NCBI GenBank assembly: GCA_049514555.1
Contig: JBEKUY010000002.1
Location: forward strand, 434,001 to 498,000
DNA: 64,000 nucleotides
Source: JBEKUY01 sp049514555
GTDB taxonomy: Bacteria > Acidobacteriota > Terriglobia > Acidiferrales > UBA7541
Reading direction: 5' to 3'
The position numbers were made by a program, and so were the translations under genes. Within the stretch, counting starts at the first letter, position 1. Each line of letters begins with the position of its first letter. Below, one piece after another: positions 33,150 through 42,618 of this stretch. Under the pieces are notes generated by a model. The model was not told the DNA's origin and did no database searches. It was given only the letters and a program-made list of their open reading frames with translations.

Positions 33150-34218
33150 GCCGCGCGCTTTGCGGACCGAGCCAGCGTCCGACCGGCCGCCACGGTTCCA
33201 CGTGATCGCAGACGACCTTGACGATGGCTGTGATGGGCACGGCGAGAAGCAGCCCCATCCCACCCCAGATCCAGCCCCAAAAGAGCAGCGAGACAGTGAC
33301 CGCCAGAGCGTTGAGCTTGACGCGGCGGCCCACCAGCGCCGGGAGCAGCACATTGAGCGCCAGAACGTGGAGCGTCGCCAGCACGCCCGCGACGAGGAGG
33401 AACGGACCCGCGGTGTGCCACTGGGCCAGGCCAATCAGCATCGGCGGCAGCCAGGCCAGCACCAGGCCGATGTACGGCACCATGTTCAGCAGGCCCGAGA
33501 CGATCCCCAGGAGCAGCGCGTACCTCAATCCCAGCAGCCAGAACGCCACGCAACTGACCGCCGTCAACAGCAGGCCCGCCAGCGCCGTTCCGGCCATGAA
33601 GCTGCGCAGCAGGTCACGAACACTATCCAGGGCTTCCTTGACCCGCGTGCGCTCGTCGGGCGGAAACAGTTCGAGCGTGGCATGCCAGACCTCGCGTTTT
33701 GCCAGCAGCATGAAGAAGAGGAGGAACGGCACAAACGCGGCTTCGAGGACTGCCGCATAGATCGAGCCGAGGCCCGCCAGCAGAAACGACCGCAGCGGAG
33801 ATCTTTCCTCAATCGCGACCGTGGGAATCTTGGGCCGGGGCTCAGGCGGGGCGATTTCCGAGACGTGCTTCTCCAGACTCGCAACCCTCCGGTTTACGCT
33901 CTCGGCGCCCTTGCGCAAGACGGCGCTGTATTGCGGCCAGTCTCCGGCAAACTGGTCGGCGCGCTGCAGAAGAAAGTATCCCACGCCAACAACCAGCGCC
34001 ACTCCCAGAATCACGACCAGGAGCGATCCGAGGACGCGCGGGATGTGAATGCGCTCGAGAACTTCCACCACCGGATCGAGAAAGTAGGCCAGCAGCACCG
34101 AAAACAGCAGCGTGACGATCACGCCCGCCGCGAAGTAGCACGCGCTGAGAACGATCGCCGCGGCGATGATCCGCTGGCTGGGAGTCGAGCCGGTGAGCCG
34201 TATGCGTTCCGCGTTCAT
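33127..34218 (-). CDS. AI-2E family transporter/permease
   Basis: A 363-residue integral membrane protein with about eight helices arranged as two plus a soluble central region plus six, the AI-2E (UPF0118/TqsA/PerM) pattern. Indicators are LFSVLLAYFLDPVVEVLER near the N-terminus, a charged segment at about 95-150, and the C-terminal block VPYIGLVLAWLPPMLIG. Members transport signals, ions or organic acids; the substrate here is unknown. It is a stand-alone gene overlapping the cytochrome gene at the 3' end. Confidence 0.9.
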   Translation of the reverse strand: MNAERIRLTGSTPSQRIIAAAIVLSACYFAAGVIVTLLFSVLLAYFLDPVVEVLERIHIPRVLGSLLVVILGVALVVGVGYFLLQRADQFAGDWPQYSAVLRKGAESVNRRVASLEKHVSEIAPPEPRPKIPTVAIEERSPLRSFLLAGLGSIYAAVLEAAFVPFLLFFMLLAKREVWHATLELFPPDERTRVKEALDSVRDLLRSFMAGTALAGLLLTAVSCVAFWLLGLRYALLLGIVSGLLNMVPYIGLVLAWLPPMLIGLAQWHTAGPFLLVAGVLATLHVLALNVLLPALVGRRVKLNALAVTVSLLFWGWIWGGMGLLLAVPITAIVKVVCDHVEPWRPVGRWLGPQSARPSASSNY

Positions 34219-34418
34219 TTTTCAGCGCTCCGAGTGAAGGCGCGTCGCAAGAACATACCACACGCCGCCCGGCTCTGACGGCACAGCCGGCAAGCTGTGC
34301 GCAAGATCAAACGTGCCGCCGCTCGGCACGGGCTGCCCGTGCTATCATCCGCTCGCCGCCCGCCTCAAGCGGAAGCGCCGGGTTCTCGCGACGACGGCGG
34401 CAAGATACAGGGGCGCGC

Positions 34419-34781
34419 ATGAAAAAGATATTGGTTGCCGACGACTCCCACTTCCAGGTGCAGTTGCTCTCCCGCTTTCTCACCGGGAAGGGATTCGCCG
34501 TGATCGCTTCATTCGACTCCTTGCAGGCCTGGATGACGGCGCTGCGAGAGGCGCCCGACGCCATCCTCCTGGACATAACCATGCCCGGGGGCTCGGGCCT
34601 TGAGGTGCTCAGAAAACTGAAATTCTCCTCAAAAACGCAACAAGTCCCCGTGATCGTCATGACCGCCACGAGTGACCCCCAATTGGAGCAAGAGGCGAAA
34701 GACTTGGGCGCGGCCGAGTTCCTTCATAAGCCGGTCGATCAGGAGAAGTTGATCGGCGCTTTAACACGACTATTGGGATAG
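34419..34781 (+). CDS. Single-domain response regulator (CheY-like receiver)
   Basis: A 120-residue receiver domain with all key residues: acidic pair D8/D9, phospho-acceptor D52 in LLDITMPGGSG, Thr in MTATS (residues 81-85) and the conserved Lys in HKP (K104). There is no output domain, so it acts by protein contact, in a phosphorelay or on another sensor. No histidine kinase lies in the window; the GGDEF protein upstream is not adjacent. Confidence 0.92.
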   Translation: MKKILVADDSHFQVQLLSRFLTGKGFAVIASFDSLQAWMTALREAPDAILLDITMPGGSGLEVLRKLKFSSKTQQVPVIVMTATSDPQLEQEAKDLGAAEFLHKPVDQEKLIGALTRLLG

Positions 34782-34872
34782 CCTTCGCCGCCATTCCGCT
34801 CGCGCTCTCCACGGCCGAGGACCGCCGCACAGCGCAGGGCCACGCCGCCTCGTTTCGGCTATACTCGCCGCT

Positions 34873-35199
34873 GTGATTGGACCGCAAGAACTTGTGAAAC
34901 GCGTCGTGATCGGGGCGGCGTTGTGCGTGGCGCTGGCGTACGCCGGGGACTACGTCTGGCTGCGCGTCAGAATGATCCGGCCCAAGCCCGCCGATCCCTT
35001 CGAGTCCATCACCGTCACGCGCCTGCTGGCGATTCCACAGAAGAACGGGAAGACCGACTACGAAATCGACCAGGAAACTCCGGAGGAAACGCTCACCTGC
35101 GTCCACGCGCTCTTTCCGCACTACGGCCATTCGCCCTGCTGGTACCTCAAGCCACACGCCAACCAGCCCATTCCGATGACGATCCTGCCGCTGCGTTGA
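34873..35199 (+). CDS. Small membrane-anchored hypothetical protein
   Basis: A 108-residue protein starting with GTG. One N-terminal hydrophobic segment (VVIGAALCVALAYAGDYVWLRV) is followed by a soluble part with two cysteines (TCVHALFPHYGHSPCWYLK) that could form a disulphide outside the membrane. No family recognised. Confidence 0.6.
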   Translation: MIGPQELVKRVVIGAALCVALAYAGDYVWLRVRMIRPKPADPFESITVTRLLAIPQKNGKTDYEIDQETPEETLTCVHALFPHYGHSPCWYLKPHANQPIPMTILPLR

Positions 35200-35219
35200 G
35201 TCAACGGTGAATTTGTCCT

Positions 35220-35591
35220 TCATCTGGTTTTGATTTCCACCTCCTTGCTTCCTTCCAACGCGTCCTTGAGACTCACGGTGCGTGGAGGGAGGATTCCGAG
35301 CGAGCGATCCAGAAACCAGCCAAACGCAAACCACTGCAGGATCGTGGCGATCACCAGGAAGATTTGCCCGAACGCAGCTCTCCACGGCGGGACAGCCGGA
35401 TACACGTACATGAAAAGGTCGAACAAGCGGTCCAGTTGAGCCGTCAACAGAGCAGCCGGGAAGTTAATGGTTCTGGCGATCTCCGCCAAGCGCCGGGCTG
35501 GAACGTAGAGTGCGACCGCCACAAAGATGAGATTTGCAGCCGGCAGGACGTAGCGGAATCGGATTCGCCGCATGGAAGTGGATCTGCTCAT
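35220..35591 (-). CDS. Hypothetical membrane protein
   Basis: A 123-residue protein with a basic N-terminus and two or three membrane segments (YVLPAANLIFVAVALYV, IFLVIATILQWFAFGWFL). No catalytic motif seen. It lies 9 bases after the stop of the neighbouring zinc-finger-like gene on the same strand and is convergent with the gene before it. Confidence 0.6.
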   Translation of the reverse strand: MSRSTSMRRIRFRYVLPAANLIFVAVALYVPARRLAEIARTINFPAALLTAQLDRLFDLFMYVYPAVPPWRAAFGQIFLVIATILQWFAFGWFLDRSLGILPPRTVSLKDALEGSKEVEIKTR

Positions 35592-35600
35592 TCCTGCCTA

Positions 35601-36119
35601 TTAGACACTACTTCCGTAGTTGCCTGCCGACCCGTTACTGGCGTGCGGAGTATGTTCGCCTAGGCGTGCCTCGCGGCTGACAAGGGGTTGAGGGGCGGGT
35701 AGGCGCGGGGTGAAGGCGCGGAGGAGGAGGTGCTCCCAGGCGTCGGTGCCTTGGACGCGGCAGATTTCGCGTTTGACGGAGTCCAGGCTGTGCAGGAGCA
35801 ACTGGCCAACGTAGGCGAGCAGGGCGGCGTTGCGCGCGGGGATGCGTCCTTGGGCGATGAGCGTGAAGAGCTTGCCCAGGACGTGGTTGAGGTCGTTGGC
35901 GGTCTTGAAGTCGCCGGAGAGGGAGGCGAGTTCGACGCCGACGAGATCCGCGTCGCGGAGTTGGCGCTCTTCGCGGGCGTGGTGGAAACAAAGGGCGGGG
36001 TGGGTGGCGGAGCGGGGCATGCAGCATTGGCGGCCGTCAGCGAAGGCGAAGAGACAGCGGGTTGAATCCTTGGTGCGAGGGACGGTCTGGCGTTTGGGGC
36101 TGGGTGACTTTGATTTCAA
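35601..36119 (-). CDS. Conserved hypothetical protein with N-terminal Cys/His motif
   Basis: A 172-residue protein with a basic N-terminus (KSKSPSPKRQTVPRTK) and the motif CLFAFADGRQC followed by CFHH, a C-x9/10-C...C-x2-H arrangement suited to metal binding. The rest is helical (LGKLFTLIAQGRIPARNAALLAYVGQLLL). I associate this type with multicopy families in acidobacterial genomes, from memory only. Its upstream region holds a cluster of three short direct repeats. Function unknown. Confidence 0.65.
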   Translation of the reverse strand: MKSKSPSPKRQTVPRTKDSTRCLFAFADGRQCCMPRSATHPALCFHHAREERQLRDADLVGVELASLSGDFKTANDLNHVLGKLFTLIAQGRIPARNAALLAYVGQLLLHSLDSVKREICRVQGTDAWEHLLLRAFTPRLPAPQPLVSREARLGEHTPHASNGSAGNYGSSV

Positions 36120-36331
36120 GGGAGGCTCCTTAGTGAGTTAGAACGTTTGAAGGTTGGAAGGTTTGAACGTTCGGGAACAAAAGGCGCACAGCAAGAGAGG
36201 GGGGACCCCTCGGCTCGCTCCGCTCGCTCCCCTCGACTGCGCTCCCCTCGTGAGAACCACTCGGGGCAAGCAGGGCAGGCGGGATGGCGATCCGTCGCCG
36301 GATCGGCACACCCCCACACCGGCCTTTTCTC

Positions 36332-36425
36332 GTATGTGTTGATTCTACGGGGTTTTAAGTCTAATGATTTTGTAAGTGTTGATTCTGGATGGGTTACAGG
36401 CGTGTTTTTTGTAAGTGTTGATTCT
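36332..36425. repeat. Three 15-bp direct repeats at about 40-bp intervals
   Basis: GTATGTGTTGATTCT (36332-36346), GTAAGTGTTGATTCT (36372-36386) and GTAAGTGTTGATTCT (36411-36425) are each preceded by a T-rich run. The periodicity is 40 and 39 bases. They lie in the 824-base gene-free stretch 36120-36943, which also holds GAACGTTTGAAGGTT-type low-complexity sequence at both ends. No coding sequence is supported in that stretch. Confidence 0.75.
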
Positions 36426-36943
36426 AGGGAGGATAACGCAAGGCATTGCACGTCTGAACGTTGAAAGGTTGCAGGTTGAACGGCAAGAAGTGGCGAGTGG
36501 CTAGTGGCGGGCTCAGTACGACCTATCACGGCCCATGATAGCACATCTATACACACATGTCAATATAGTTCTATAGTTGTCCACAGTTTCGAATCGGCCG
36601 AGTCATTCGAATCAACTTCGCCACCTTTCGCCCAGCAAGTGCATTCCCCGCAGGGGCATCGGGGCAAACTCCGAGTGCGCTGCGCGAAAGATGGGGCCCC
36701 GGCATAGGGAACATCCCGCCAAAACCCTGCCTCAAGTGAGCAACCATGGCTCCCGGACGCCCAGCTGCGGCGACGGCGGAACGGCTCTCCGTTTCATAGG
36801 AAAGTTTGCAGCAGAGCTCGAGCCGAGTTCGGGCCGAGAGCCGCTGCTCCCTTTTTCACATTTCAACCAAAGGCGGGACAGCTTGAGGCAAGTTCTCGCG
36901 AGATTCATTGCAGGTATAGAGGTGTTCTGTTTATAGTTAGGCT

Positions 36944-37642
36944 ATGAGCGAGGAAAAGTACACTCCGCCTAGGGTCGGTAAAGGCGACGTGGCACACACG
37001 CTTGTGAAGGCTGGAATCTCTTCAATTCCAGTTCTCGGCGGTGCCGCAGCCGAAGTGTTTTCGCTTGTTATCGCTCCGCCCCTTGACAGGAGACGTACCG
37101 AGTGGATGCACACGATTGCCGATGGTCTGAAGTCGCTAGAGGAGAAGTTGAAGGGTTTCCACGTTGAGGACTTGTCCAAAAATGAGGCGTTTATTTCAAC
37201 GGTACTGCATGCAAGCCAGACCGCAATTCGCAATCACCAGCAGGAAAAATTGGAGGCGTTACGAAACGCAGTGTTGAATGTCGCAATTGGAAAGGCTCCG
37301 GACGAAGATGTCCAACTAATGTTCCTGAACTTAATTGATGCTCTGACGCCTTGGCATCTGCGGATTTCGCGGTTTTTCCAGGACCCCGTGGGGTTGGGTA
37401 ACGCAAAAGGACTTAGTACGAACACTTGGACAATGGGCGCTCCAGCCACGCTTCTTGAACGCTACTACCCGGAACTCAGCGGACGCCGTGATTTTTATGA
37501 CCTTGTTGTGAGCGATCTCCACGCACGCGGCCTGTTCTCGATTGCGGACCTGCACACGACAATGTCTGCTCAAGGTATCTTTACGAAGAGAACCACAGCA
37601 CTCGGCGATTCGTTCTTGAACTTCATTGCATCACCGATCTAG
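36944..37642 (+). CDS. Hypothetical protein, accessory region
   Basis: A 232-residue protein of unknown function. The N-terminal third has a Gly/Ala-rich amphipathic or membrane-like stretch, AGISSIPVLGGAAAEVFSLV, followed by a helical region. The rest is soluble alpha-helical (LLERYYPELSGRRDFYDLVV). GC content is visibly lower than in the flanking housekeeping genes. It converges with another unrecognised gene at 37724. The pore-like helix recalls effector proteins of defence systems, but this is speculation. Confidence 0.7.
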   Translation: MSEEKYTPPRVGKGDVAHTLVKAGISSIPVLGGAAAEVFSLVIAPPLDRRRTEWMHTIADGLKSLEEKLKGFHVEDLSKNEAFISTVLHASQTAIRNHQQEKLEALRNAVLNVAIGKAPDEDVQLMFLNLIDALTPWHLRISRFFQDPVGLGNAKGLSTNTWTMGAPATLLERYYPELSGRRDFYDLVVSDLHARGLFSIADLHTTMSAQGIFTKRTTALGDSFLNFIASPI

Positions 37643-37723
37643 TAAGCTCAGCCATGCTCTTGTTGCCCGGCGTCATAATCTTAGACTCGACCGTTCCGCG
37701 CCTCGGAATCGGTCGGACATGCC

Positions 37724-38935
37724 TCAGGGCTGTTTTCTCGCCGTGACCATGAAGCCGAGCTTCTCGACCTTCGTCAGGAGGAGAAGAGAGTATTCGATTA
37801 CCATGTTGCGTGCGAGCCGAACGTATTCCCTCTGAGCGATCAACGGATGAACTCCCTCATCGCTGATCAATCTGTAAAGGCCCACCGCCAACTGCTCTTC
37901 GGGCTTGGACAGGATTTCATTCTTCGCTAGATAAGCAAGTCCTCCTCCCCAATCCGGGCGTAGGTCTCCCCCGTACTTCGCATGGATCGCGGGCATTGCT
38001 TCCTTCTGAACGTTCTCCAGGAAGCTTCGAAGGTGGCCAAGGCTGCTCTTGGAGTCGAACGGGGTCCCCTGGGAATGGTATAGTCGCTCTGCCTCGTTCA
38101 ATGTCTCAATGAGGGAAGGACTGAACCCAAATTGATGAAGGTAGGTCTCTACCGTGGTCTTGTCTTGATTGACTTCGAGATTCCAACCTTGTTGGAGAGT
38201 TCCCTTTAGGTAGAAGTAATGCGCCTTGCGGCATTGTTCGGCGATTCCGAGACAAGACCTTTCGATAGCGTGGCACAAGCCTGACGCACTAACGCGCCCT
38301 ATTTCGGGCCATTGCAAATCATTGATGTTTCGCTTCCTGAAGTCTTGCGCTTGGTTGGCGGCTCTCTTACCGAATTTCGAGATGACTGAAGAGAGTTGTT
38401 CATACTCGGTACTGGTGAACCGGGAATAGTTGAACGCGATCAAATCTTCCAGCTGGAGCAGCAATAGGATGTGACCGGGTATTATTGGGGTCTTTTCGTT
38501 CTCCAGCATTCCGGTTAGGTGGGCCTTGCCGCCATTCCGAACAAGGAACTCGGATACGAGGGGCGAGTCGGAAACGAGCGAATTCCACTTGGGGTAGACC
38601 GGACTATTACTCCTCGTGGCACCCACGCCCCAGACTAAGCGCAGGCCAATATAAGTAAGGAATTGAGGCAGGTCTTTGGGGGAGATTTGTGCCAGTAGTG
38701 TGCGAAGCAGTTCGTGATTCGTGCTCTCGAACGTAAACATCGTGGGATCTTCCAGAACGTTACGAGGATGTTGTTGCCGCATCTGGTGAATATTGAGGTA
38801 ACCAGCGAGTGCCGCCATTGTTTTTGGCAAGTCCTTTTGTTCGCGTGGCGGCGAAGGGACGTAATGCACCGTGGGAGCAATCCGTTCCTCATCTAGTATT
38901 TCACGAGCGTTTTGTGTCGCTTCTTTTATGTCCAT
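37724..38935 (-). CDS. Hypothetical protein, accessory region, possibly HEPN-like C-terminus
   Basis: A 403-residue soluble, mostly helical protein. The C-terminal segment GVHPLIAQREYVRLARNMVIEYSLLLL resembles helical ends of HEPN-type proteins, though a clear RxxxxH motif is not seen. No signal peptide or membrane segment. Low GC relative to the surroundings supports recent acquisition. It forms a convergent pair with the 232-residue gene. Confidence 0.7.
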   Translation of the reverse strand: MDIKEATQNAREILDEERIAPTVHYVPSPPREQKDLPKTMAALAGYLNIHQMRQQHPRNVLEDPTMFTFESTNHELLRTLLAQISPKDLPQFLTYIGLRLVWGVGATRSNSPVYPKWNSLVSDSPLVSEFLVRNGGKAHLTGMLENEKTPIIPGHILLLLQLEDLIAFNYSRFTSTEYEQLSSVISKFGKRAANQAQDFRKRNINDLQWPEIGRVSASGLCHAIERSCLGIAEQCRKAHYFYLKGTLQQGWNLEVNQDKTTVETYLHQFGFSPSLIETLNEAERLYHSQGTPFDSKSSLGHLRSFLENVQKEAMPAIHAKYGGDLRPDWGGGLAYLAKNEILSKPEEQLAVGLYRLISDEGVHPLIAQREYVRLARNMVIEYSLLLLTKVEKLGFMVTARKQP

Positions 38936-39192
38936 AGCTGGTCAAACTGTCGCGATCAATGCTTTCTTTTCATCCGACTATAGCATTAGGCGAAACCAAA
39001 GCGAATTAAGAAGTTGTCTCCAGTTTGGTTGAACTTGGCGGCTGTCGGCTGGCTGCAGGTTACGCCGCCCGCTTGTGTTGAGTCAACGGCATCTCACCCC
39101 GTTCCGTCAACGAGAAATGGATGGCGCGATGCTTCTGGTGACGGTCAGGCGAGCATTGCGGATTCCCGACGGGTTGAAGTTGCCTTCTGTGG

Positions 39193-39861
39193 TTATTGAT
39201 TTTTCGGCGGCGTGGTTTGCTGAGCGTTCTGTTGCTGCACCGCCCTCTGAGCCTTCAGGCGTCGGGCGACATCACCTAGCGATTCAGTTTGTTGACCCGG
39301 TACGACCTGCATGGCAGGCTGTGGGGGAGTTGTAGCGTCTGCGTTCGTCTGCGGTGGAGGGGGGCTGGCAACCGACGCCTGCGCAGCAGCCGGAACAACG
39401 GGCAGCTCGATTTTGCCATTTGCTTTCCAGTCGGCAAGAATCGCAGCGCATGAGTCGTTTGCCGAGTGGGATACCGCGCGCGTGGCATTTGCGAACACCA
39501 AGTCACCTCGCCGGTTCGTAACCATGATTTGATTGTTCTTGTGTATAACTCCGTGGAAGGCGTCGTGATTCAGTCCGACCGTGTAGTCTGAGTCCGCCGC
39601 GTTCAGGGTCACTGTCACGGCCGGACATTGCGTACTAAAATCCTTTGCCAATTCCATCGTCTGATTGTGCGCGCCGACCGTGGAATGCGAGGAGCCAACT
39701 GCCCAACCCCGTCCACCGACCGCGCCGGCATTGGTCTGAACGTCTATGTTACCGGTGCCGTTGATGTAGACGCGCGGTTTTCCCTCTTGGCCGAGCACAA
39801 CCGGGGCAAGGGCCAACAACATGATTGCCAATAGCCCTGTTGGTCTCACTTGCTTATTCAT
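39193..39861 (-). CDS. Exported hypothetical protein with Pro/Gln-rich C-terminus
   Basis: A 222-residue protein. The start at 39861 follows GGGGGAGA; the upstream part of the frame lacks a signal peptide. The signal peptide (GLLAIMLLALAPVVLGQ) is followed by a Gly/Ser-rich domain containing ITVT-like strands and a single disulphide-capable pair (TQCPAVT and SCAAIL). From about residue 145 it becomes a Pro/Thr/Gln linker ending in QQQNAQQTTPPKNQ. Function unknown. Confidence 0.72.
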   Translation of the reverse strand: MNKQVRPTGLLAIMLLALAPVVLGQEGKPRVYINGTGNIDVQTNAGAVGGRGWAVGSSHSTVGAHNQTMELAKDFSTQCPAVTVTLNAADSDYTVGLNHDAFHGVIHKNNQIMVTNRRGDLVFANATRAVSHSANDSCAAILADWKANGKIELPVVPAAAQASVASPPPPQTNADATTPPQPAMQVVPGQQTESLGDVARRLKAQRAVQQQNAQQTTPPKNQ

Positions 39862-40103
39862 CGGTTTGTCTCCCCCGCTTGAAGTTAGGGGAGTCGAGTG
39901 CATTGGCCAATAGTACTGTGCGCTCTTGCTTAACAGCTGACTGTCGTGCAACGGGGGTCTCTGCCCGGGCAAGGGTCAGACGAGCATTGTGCCTTGAGCC
40001 GCGTCGAGATCAAGGTTGATGGCGGCGGAGGGGGAATGCAAGTGGCGGGGCGAAGGGGCGGCGGTCCTCGCTTTGCTCGGAATGACAGAGAAAGGCAAGA
40101 TGC

Positions 40104-40117
40104 CGGGCTGAAGCCCG
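40104..40117. repeat. REP-like short palindrome
   Basis: CGGGCT-GA-AGCCCG followed by CCGCTACA, in the gene-free gap 39862-40223. GCGGGCTTCAGCCCG-type palindromes are a familiar interspersed element in acidobacterial assemblies as I recall them; only one clear copy is in this window. Nothing else in the gap is recognised. Confidence 0.4.
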
Positions 40118-40223
40118 CCGCTACACAGTCAAGAACGTGAGGCGAAGACGGACGCAAACCTTGCTGGGGGGCGGGGCGAGCGGATATGATTTGGGCGGCC
40201 GAGTCCGAGAAGGGGGATGGGAC

Positions 40224-40781
40224 ATGATTCGCAGATTCATCATTGCCGCAGGGACGTTCCTGGCGATTTGCGTTTTGGCGCTGGCCCCGAGGGGATCGGG
40301 GCGAGCGCAGCAGACTTCAGAATTCCCAACGATTCCGAACTTCTTGCGAGTGAGCGATCAGGTGTGGGTCGGCGGGCAGCCGTCGATGGAAGATTTGTCT
40401 CAGTTGAAAGCAAAGGGAATCCGCGCAATCGTGAACCTGCGGCATCCCGCGGAACACAACGCCGCGGAAGAGGAAGGCAAAGCGAAGGAACTGGGACTGC
40501 GCTACTTCAACATCCCGGTCAATCCCAGCGACATCAAGGACGAGCAGGTGGAGGAATTCCTGAAAATCACGTCCGACCGGCGGAACTTGCCGGCGTTCAT
40601 CCATTGCACCAAGGGAGTGCGCGTCGCTGCATTCTGGATGATCCGGCGCGTGCTGGTGGACGGCTGGAAAATCGAAGATGCCGAGGCCGAAGCGCAGAAG
40701 ATCGGCCTGCGCAACCCGATCCTGCTCGAGTTCGCGCGGAATTACATCGCTCACCACCGCTCGGGGGGAGCTCCGAAGTAG
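40224..40781 (+). CDS. Exported protein tyrosine phosphatase-like protein (DUF442/BLH type)
   Basis: A 185-residue exported protein. A signal peptide (RFIIAAGTFLAICVLALAP) precedes a cysteine-phosphatase fold. FLRVSDQVWVGGQPSMEDLSQL and GIRAIVNLRHPAEHNAAEEE match the DUF442/DSP-like start. The P-loop is HCTKGVR, a C-x4-R spacing like that of DUF442 proteins, not the C-x5-R of classical phosphatases. The start at 40224 follows GGGGGATGGGA. Its substrate is unknown. Confidence 0.85.
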   Translation: MIRRFIIAAGTFLAICVLALAPRGSGRAQQTSEFPTIPNFLRVSDQVWVGGQPSMEDLSQLKAKGIRAIVNLRHPAEHNAAEEEGKAKELGLRYFNIPVNPSDIKDEQVEEFLKITSDRRNLPAFIHCTKGVRVAAFWMIRRVLVDGWKIEDAEAEAQKIGLRNPILLEFARNYIAHHRSGGAPK

Positions 40782-40952
40782 CCGCAGAAGAGGCATGCCG
40801 TCCGGGGATTACAGAGGAGGGAGATGCCCGGCGGTACAGCTAATTAATTCGCGGCGCACCGGCCCGGCTGGGGAGAAGACTTGAACTGCTGTGCTAGACT
40901 GCCAAGCTGTTTCTTCTGAACGGAACTTCTCTTAGAGACGCAGGTCTGTCCT

Positions 40953-42317
40953 ATGCCTAAGAAACTCTTCGGAACCGATGGAATCCGAGGCGTCCCCGGG
41001 ACGCCGCCGCTCGACGACGCGACGCTTTACGCCACCGGGCGCGCGCTTGGGGCTTATCTGGCCCGCGAGCAAACCCGCTCCGGCAAGTCCGACACGGGCG
41101 CGCGGGTGCTGATCGGCATGGACACGCGCGAATCGGGGCCGCATCTGGTGGCGACGATTGCGGCGGGAATTGCCAAAGCGGGAGCGGAGCCGGGGTTTGC
41201 CGGCGTGATCACAACGCCGGGGGTGGCCTGCTTGGTGCGGCAGAAGGGTTTTCAGGCGGGCGTGGTGATTTCAGCCTCGCACAATCCTTATCACGATAAC
41301 GGCGTAAAGCTCTTCTCCGGCGCGGGAATGAAGTTCCCCGACGAGGTGGAAAAGGAGCTGGAGCACGAGATCATCCGCCTGCGCGCGGACCCGGCGCCCG
41401 CGCAACCGCCGATGCCGCCCGAGGATCACGGGTACGACGAAGAGTATCTGGCGTTTTTGCGCGGGCGCGTGCTGCCCGGGGCCAAGCTGAAGGGCCTGCG
41501 AATCGTGCTGGATTGCGCGAATGGCGCGGCCTACGAACTGGGGCCGCAGCTCTTCCGGTCGCTCCACGCGGACGTGGTGGCGATTCACGACAAGCCCAAC
41601 GGGCGGAACATCAACGCGGGCTGCGGCTCGCTGTACCTCGAGAACCTGGAGAAAGCCGTCGTGGCCGAACATGCCGCGCTGGGCGTGGCGTTTGACGGAG
41701 ATGCCGACCGGGCGCTTTTTGTGTGCCAATCGGGGCATCAGGTGAATGGCGACGCGGTGATGCTGGCGGTGGCGCGTTATCTGAAGGGCAAGGGCAAGCT
41801 CAAGGGCAACCGCGTGGTGGCCACGACGATGTCCAATCTGGGGCTCGAGCGCGCGCTCGCGGCGGAAGGTATTTCGCTGGCGCGCATGGAGGTGGGCGAC
41901 CGTTACGTGCTGGAAGAAATGCTGCGCGCCGGAAACGTTCTGGGCGGCGAGCAGTCTGGGCACATCATTTTTCTGGACGACAGCCCGGCGGGAGACGGGC
42001 TACTAACGGCAGTGAAGGTGGCGTCGCTCGTGGCGCTGGATGGACCGCTGAACAAGCTGGTCGCGGGCTTGAAGAATTATCCGCAGACGATCGTCAACGT
42101 GAAAGTGCGGACGAAGCCGCCGCTCGAGTCGCTGCCGAAGTTTTCGCGCGTCCTCGCCGAGGCCAAGGCCGCGCTCGGGGACAATGGGCGCATCGTGGTG
42201 CGTTATTCGGGGACGGAGCAGTTGGCGCGGGTGATGGTCGAGGCGGAACACGCCGCGGACGTCGAGCGCTGGAGCGAGTCGCTGGCCGCGGCGCTGCGCA
42301 GCGCGATCGGCGCGTGA
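40953..42317 (+). CDS. glmM: Phosphoglucosamine mutase
   Basis: Converts glucosamine-6-phosphate to glucosamine-1-phosphate for UDP-GlcNAc and hence peptidoglycan and LPS. The 454 residues have the usual length. Motifs are LFGTDGIRGVPG at the N-terminus, the phosphoserine loop SASHNPYHDNG, the metal loop DGDADRALF, the sugar loop GGEQSGHI and the phosphate-binding RYSGTEQLARVM. The family's FGTDGIRG start and GTEP/Q end favour GlmM over phosphomannomutase. Confidence 0.95.
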   Translation: MPKKLFGTDGIRGVPGTPPLDDATLYATGRALGAYLAREQTRSGKSDTGARVLIGMDTRESGPHLVATIAAGIAKAGAEPGFAGVITTPGVACLVRQKGFQAGVVISASHNPYHDNGVKLFSGAGMKFPDEVEKELEHEIIRLRADPAPAQPPMPPEDHGYDEEYLAFLRGRVLPGAKLKGLRIVLDCANGAAYELGPQLFRSLHADVVAIHDKPNGRNINAGCGSLYLENLEKAVVAEHAALGVAFDGDADRALFVCQSGHQVNGDAVMLAVARYLKGKGKLKGNRVVATTMSNLGLERALAAEGISLARMEVGDRYVLEEMLRAGNVLGGEQSGHIIFLDDSPAGDGLLTAVKVASLVALDGPLNKLVAGLKNYPQTIVNVKVRTKPPLESLPKFSRVLAEAKAALGDNGRIVVRYSGTEQLARVMVEAEHAADVERWSESLAAALRSAIGA

Positions 42318-42618
42318 GGGCGGGCGATTGTGACGGAAATCACAAGTCCCGGGACCGAGGCGATTGGGGCGTGTTGAGGGGAACCTACGGAAGAACGGAG
42401 GCGGAGGGGGCCAAACCTCTGATAAAGCGTAGGATGAGGGTAGCGGCTGTGAGACTCTGTTGCAACAAATCATTGCTAACTCAAATCGTTTGAATCGATT
42501 CCATCGATTCGACTTTCTGCCCCCTGTGTGGCAGGGCGCGTGCACATCTAATATCAAAAGATTAGCTTCCCGGGGTGGCTGCGACCTTCCTCGACAGGGC
42601 GCAGTTCGGGGATCTAAT

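Noticed and set aside
36332..36425. Small CRISPR array
   Set aside because: Repeats are only 15 bases, number three, have no palindromic ends, and no cas genes are in the window.
36116..36556. Minus-strand 146-codon ORF over the repeat region
   Set aside because: The translation is low-complexity, repeats ESTLTK from the DNA repeats, has no plausible start site and no domain.
36577..36585. Single TTGTCCACA DnaA box near an AT-rich patch
   Set aside because: An isolated 9-mer far from dnaA is expected by chance; no cluster or initiator gene is nearby.
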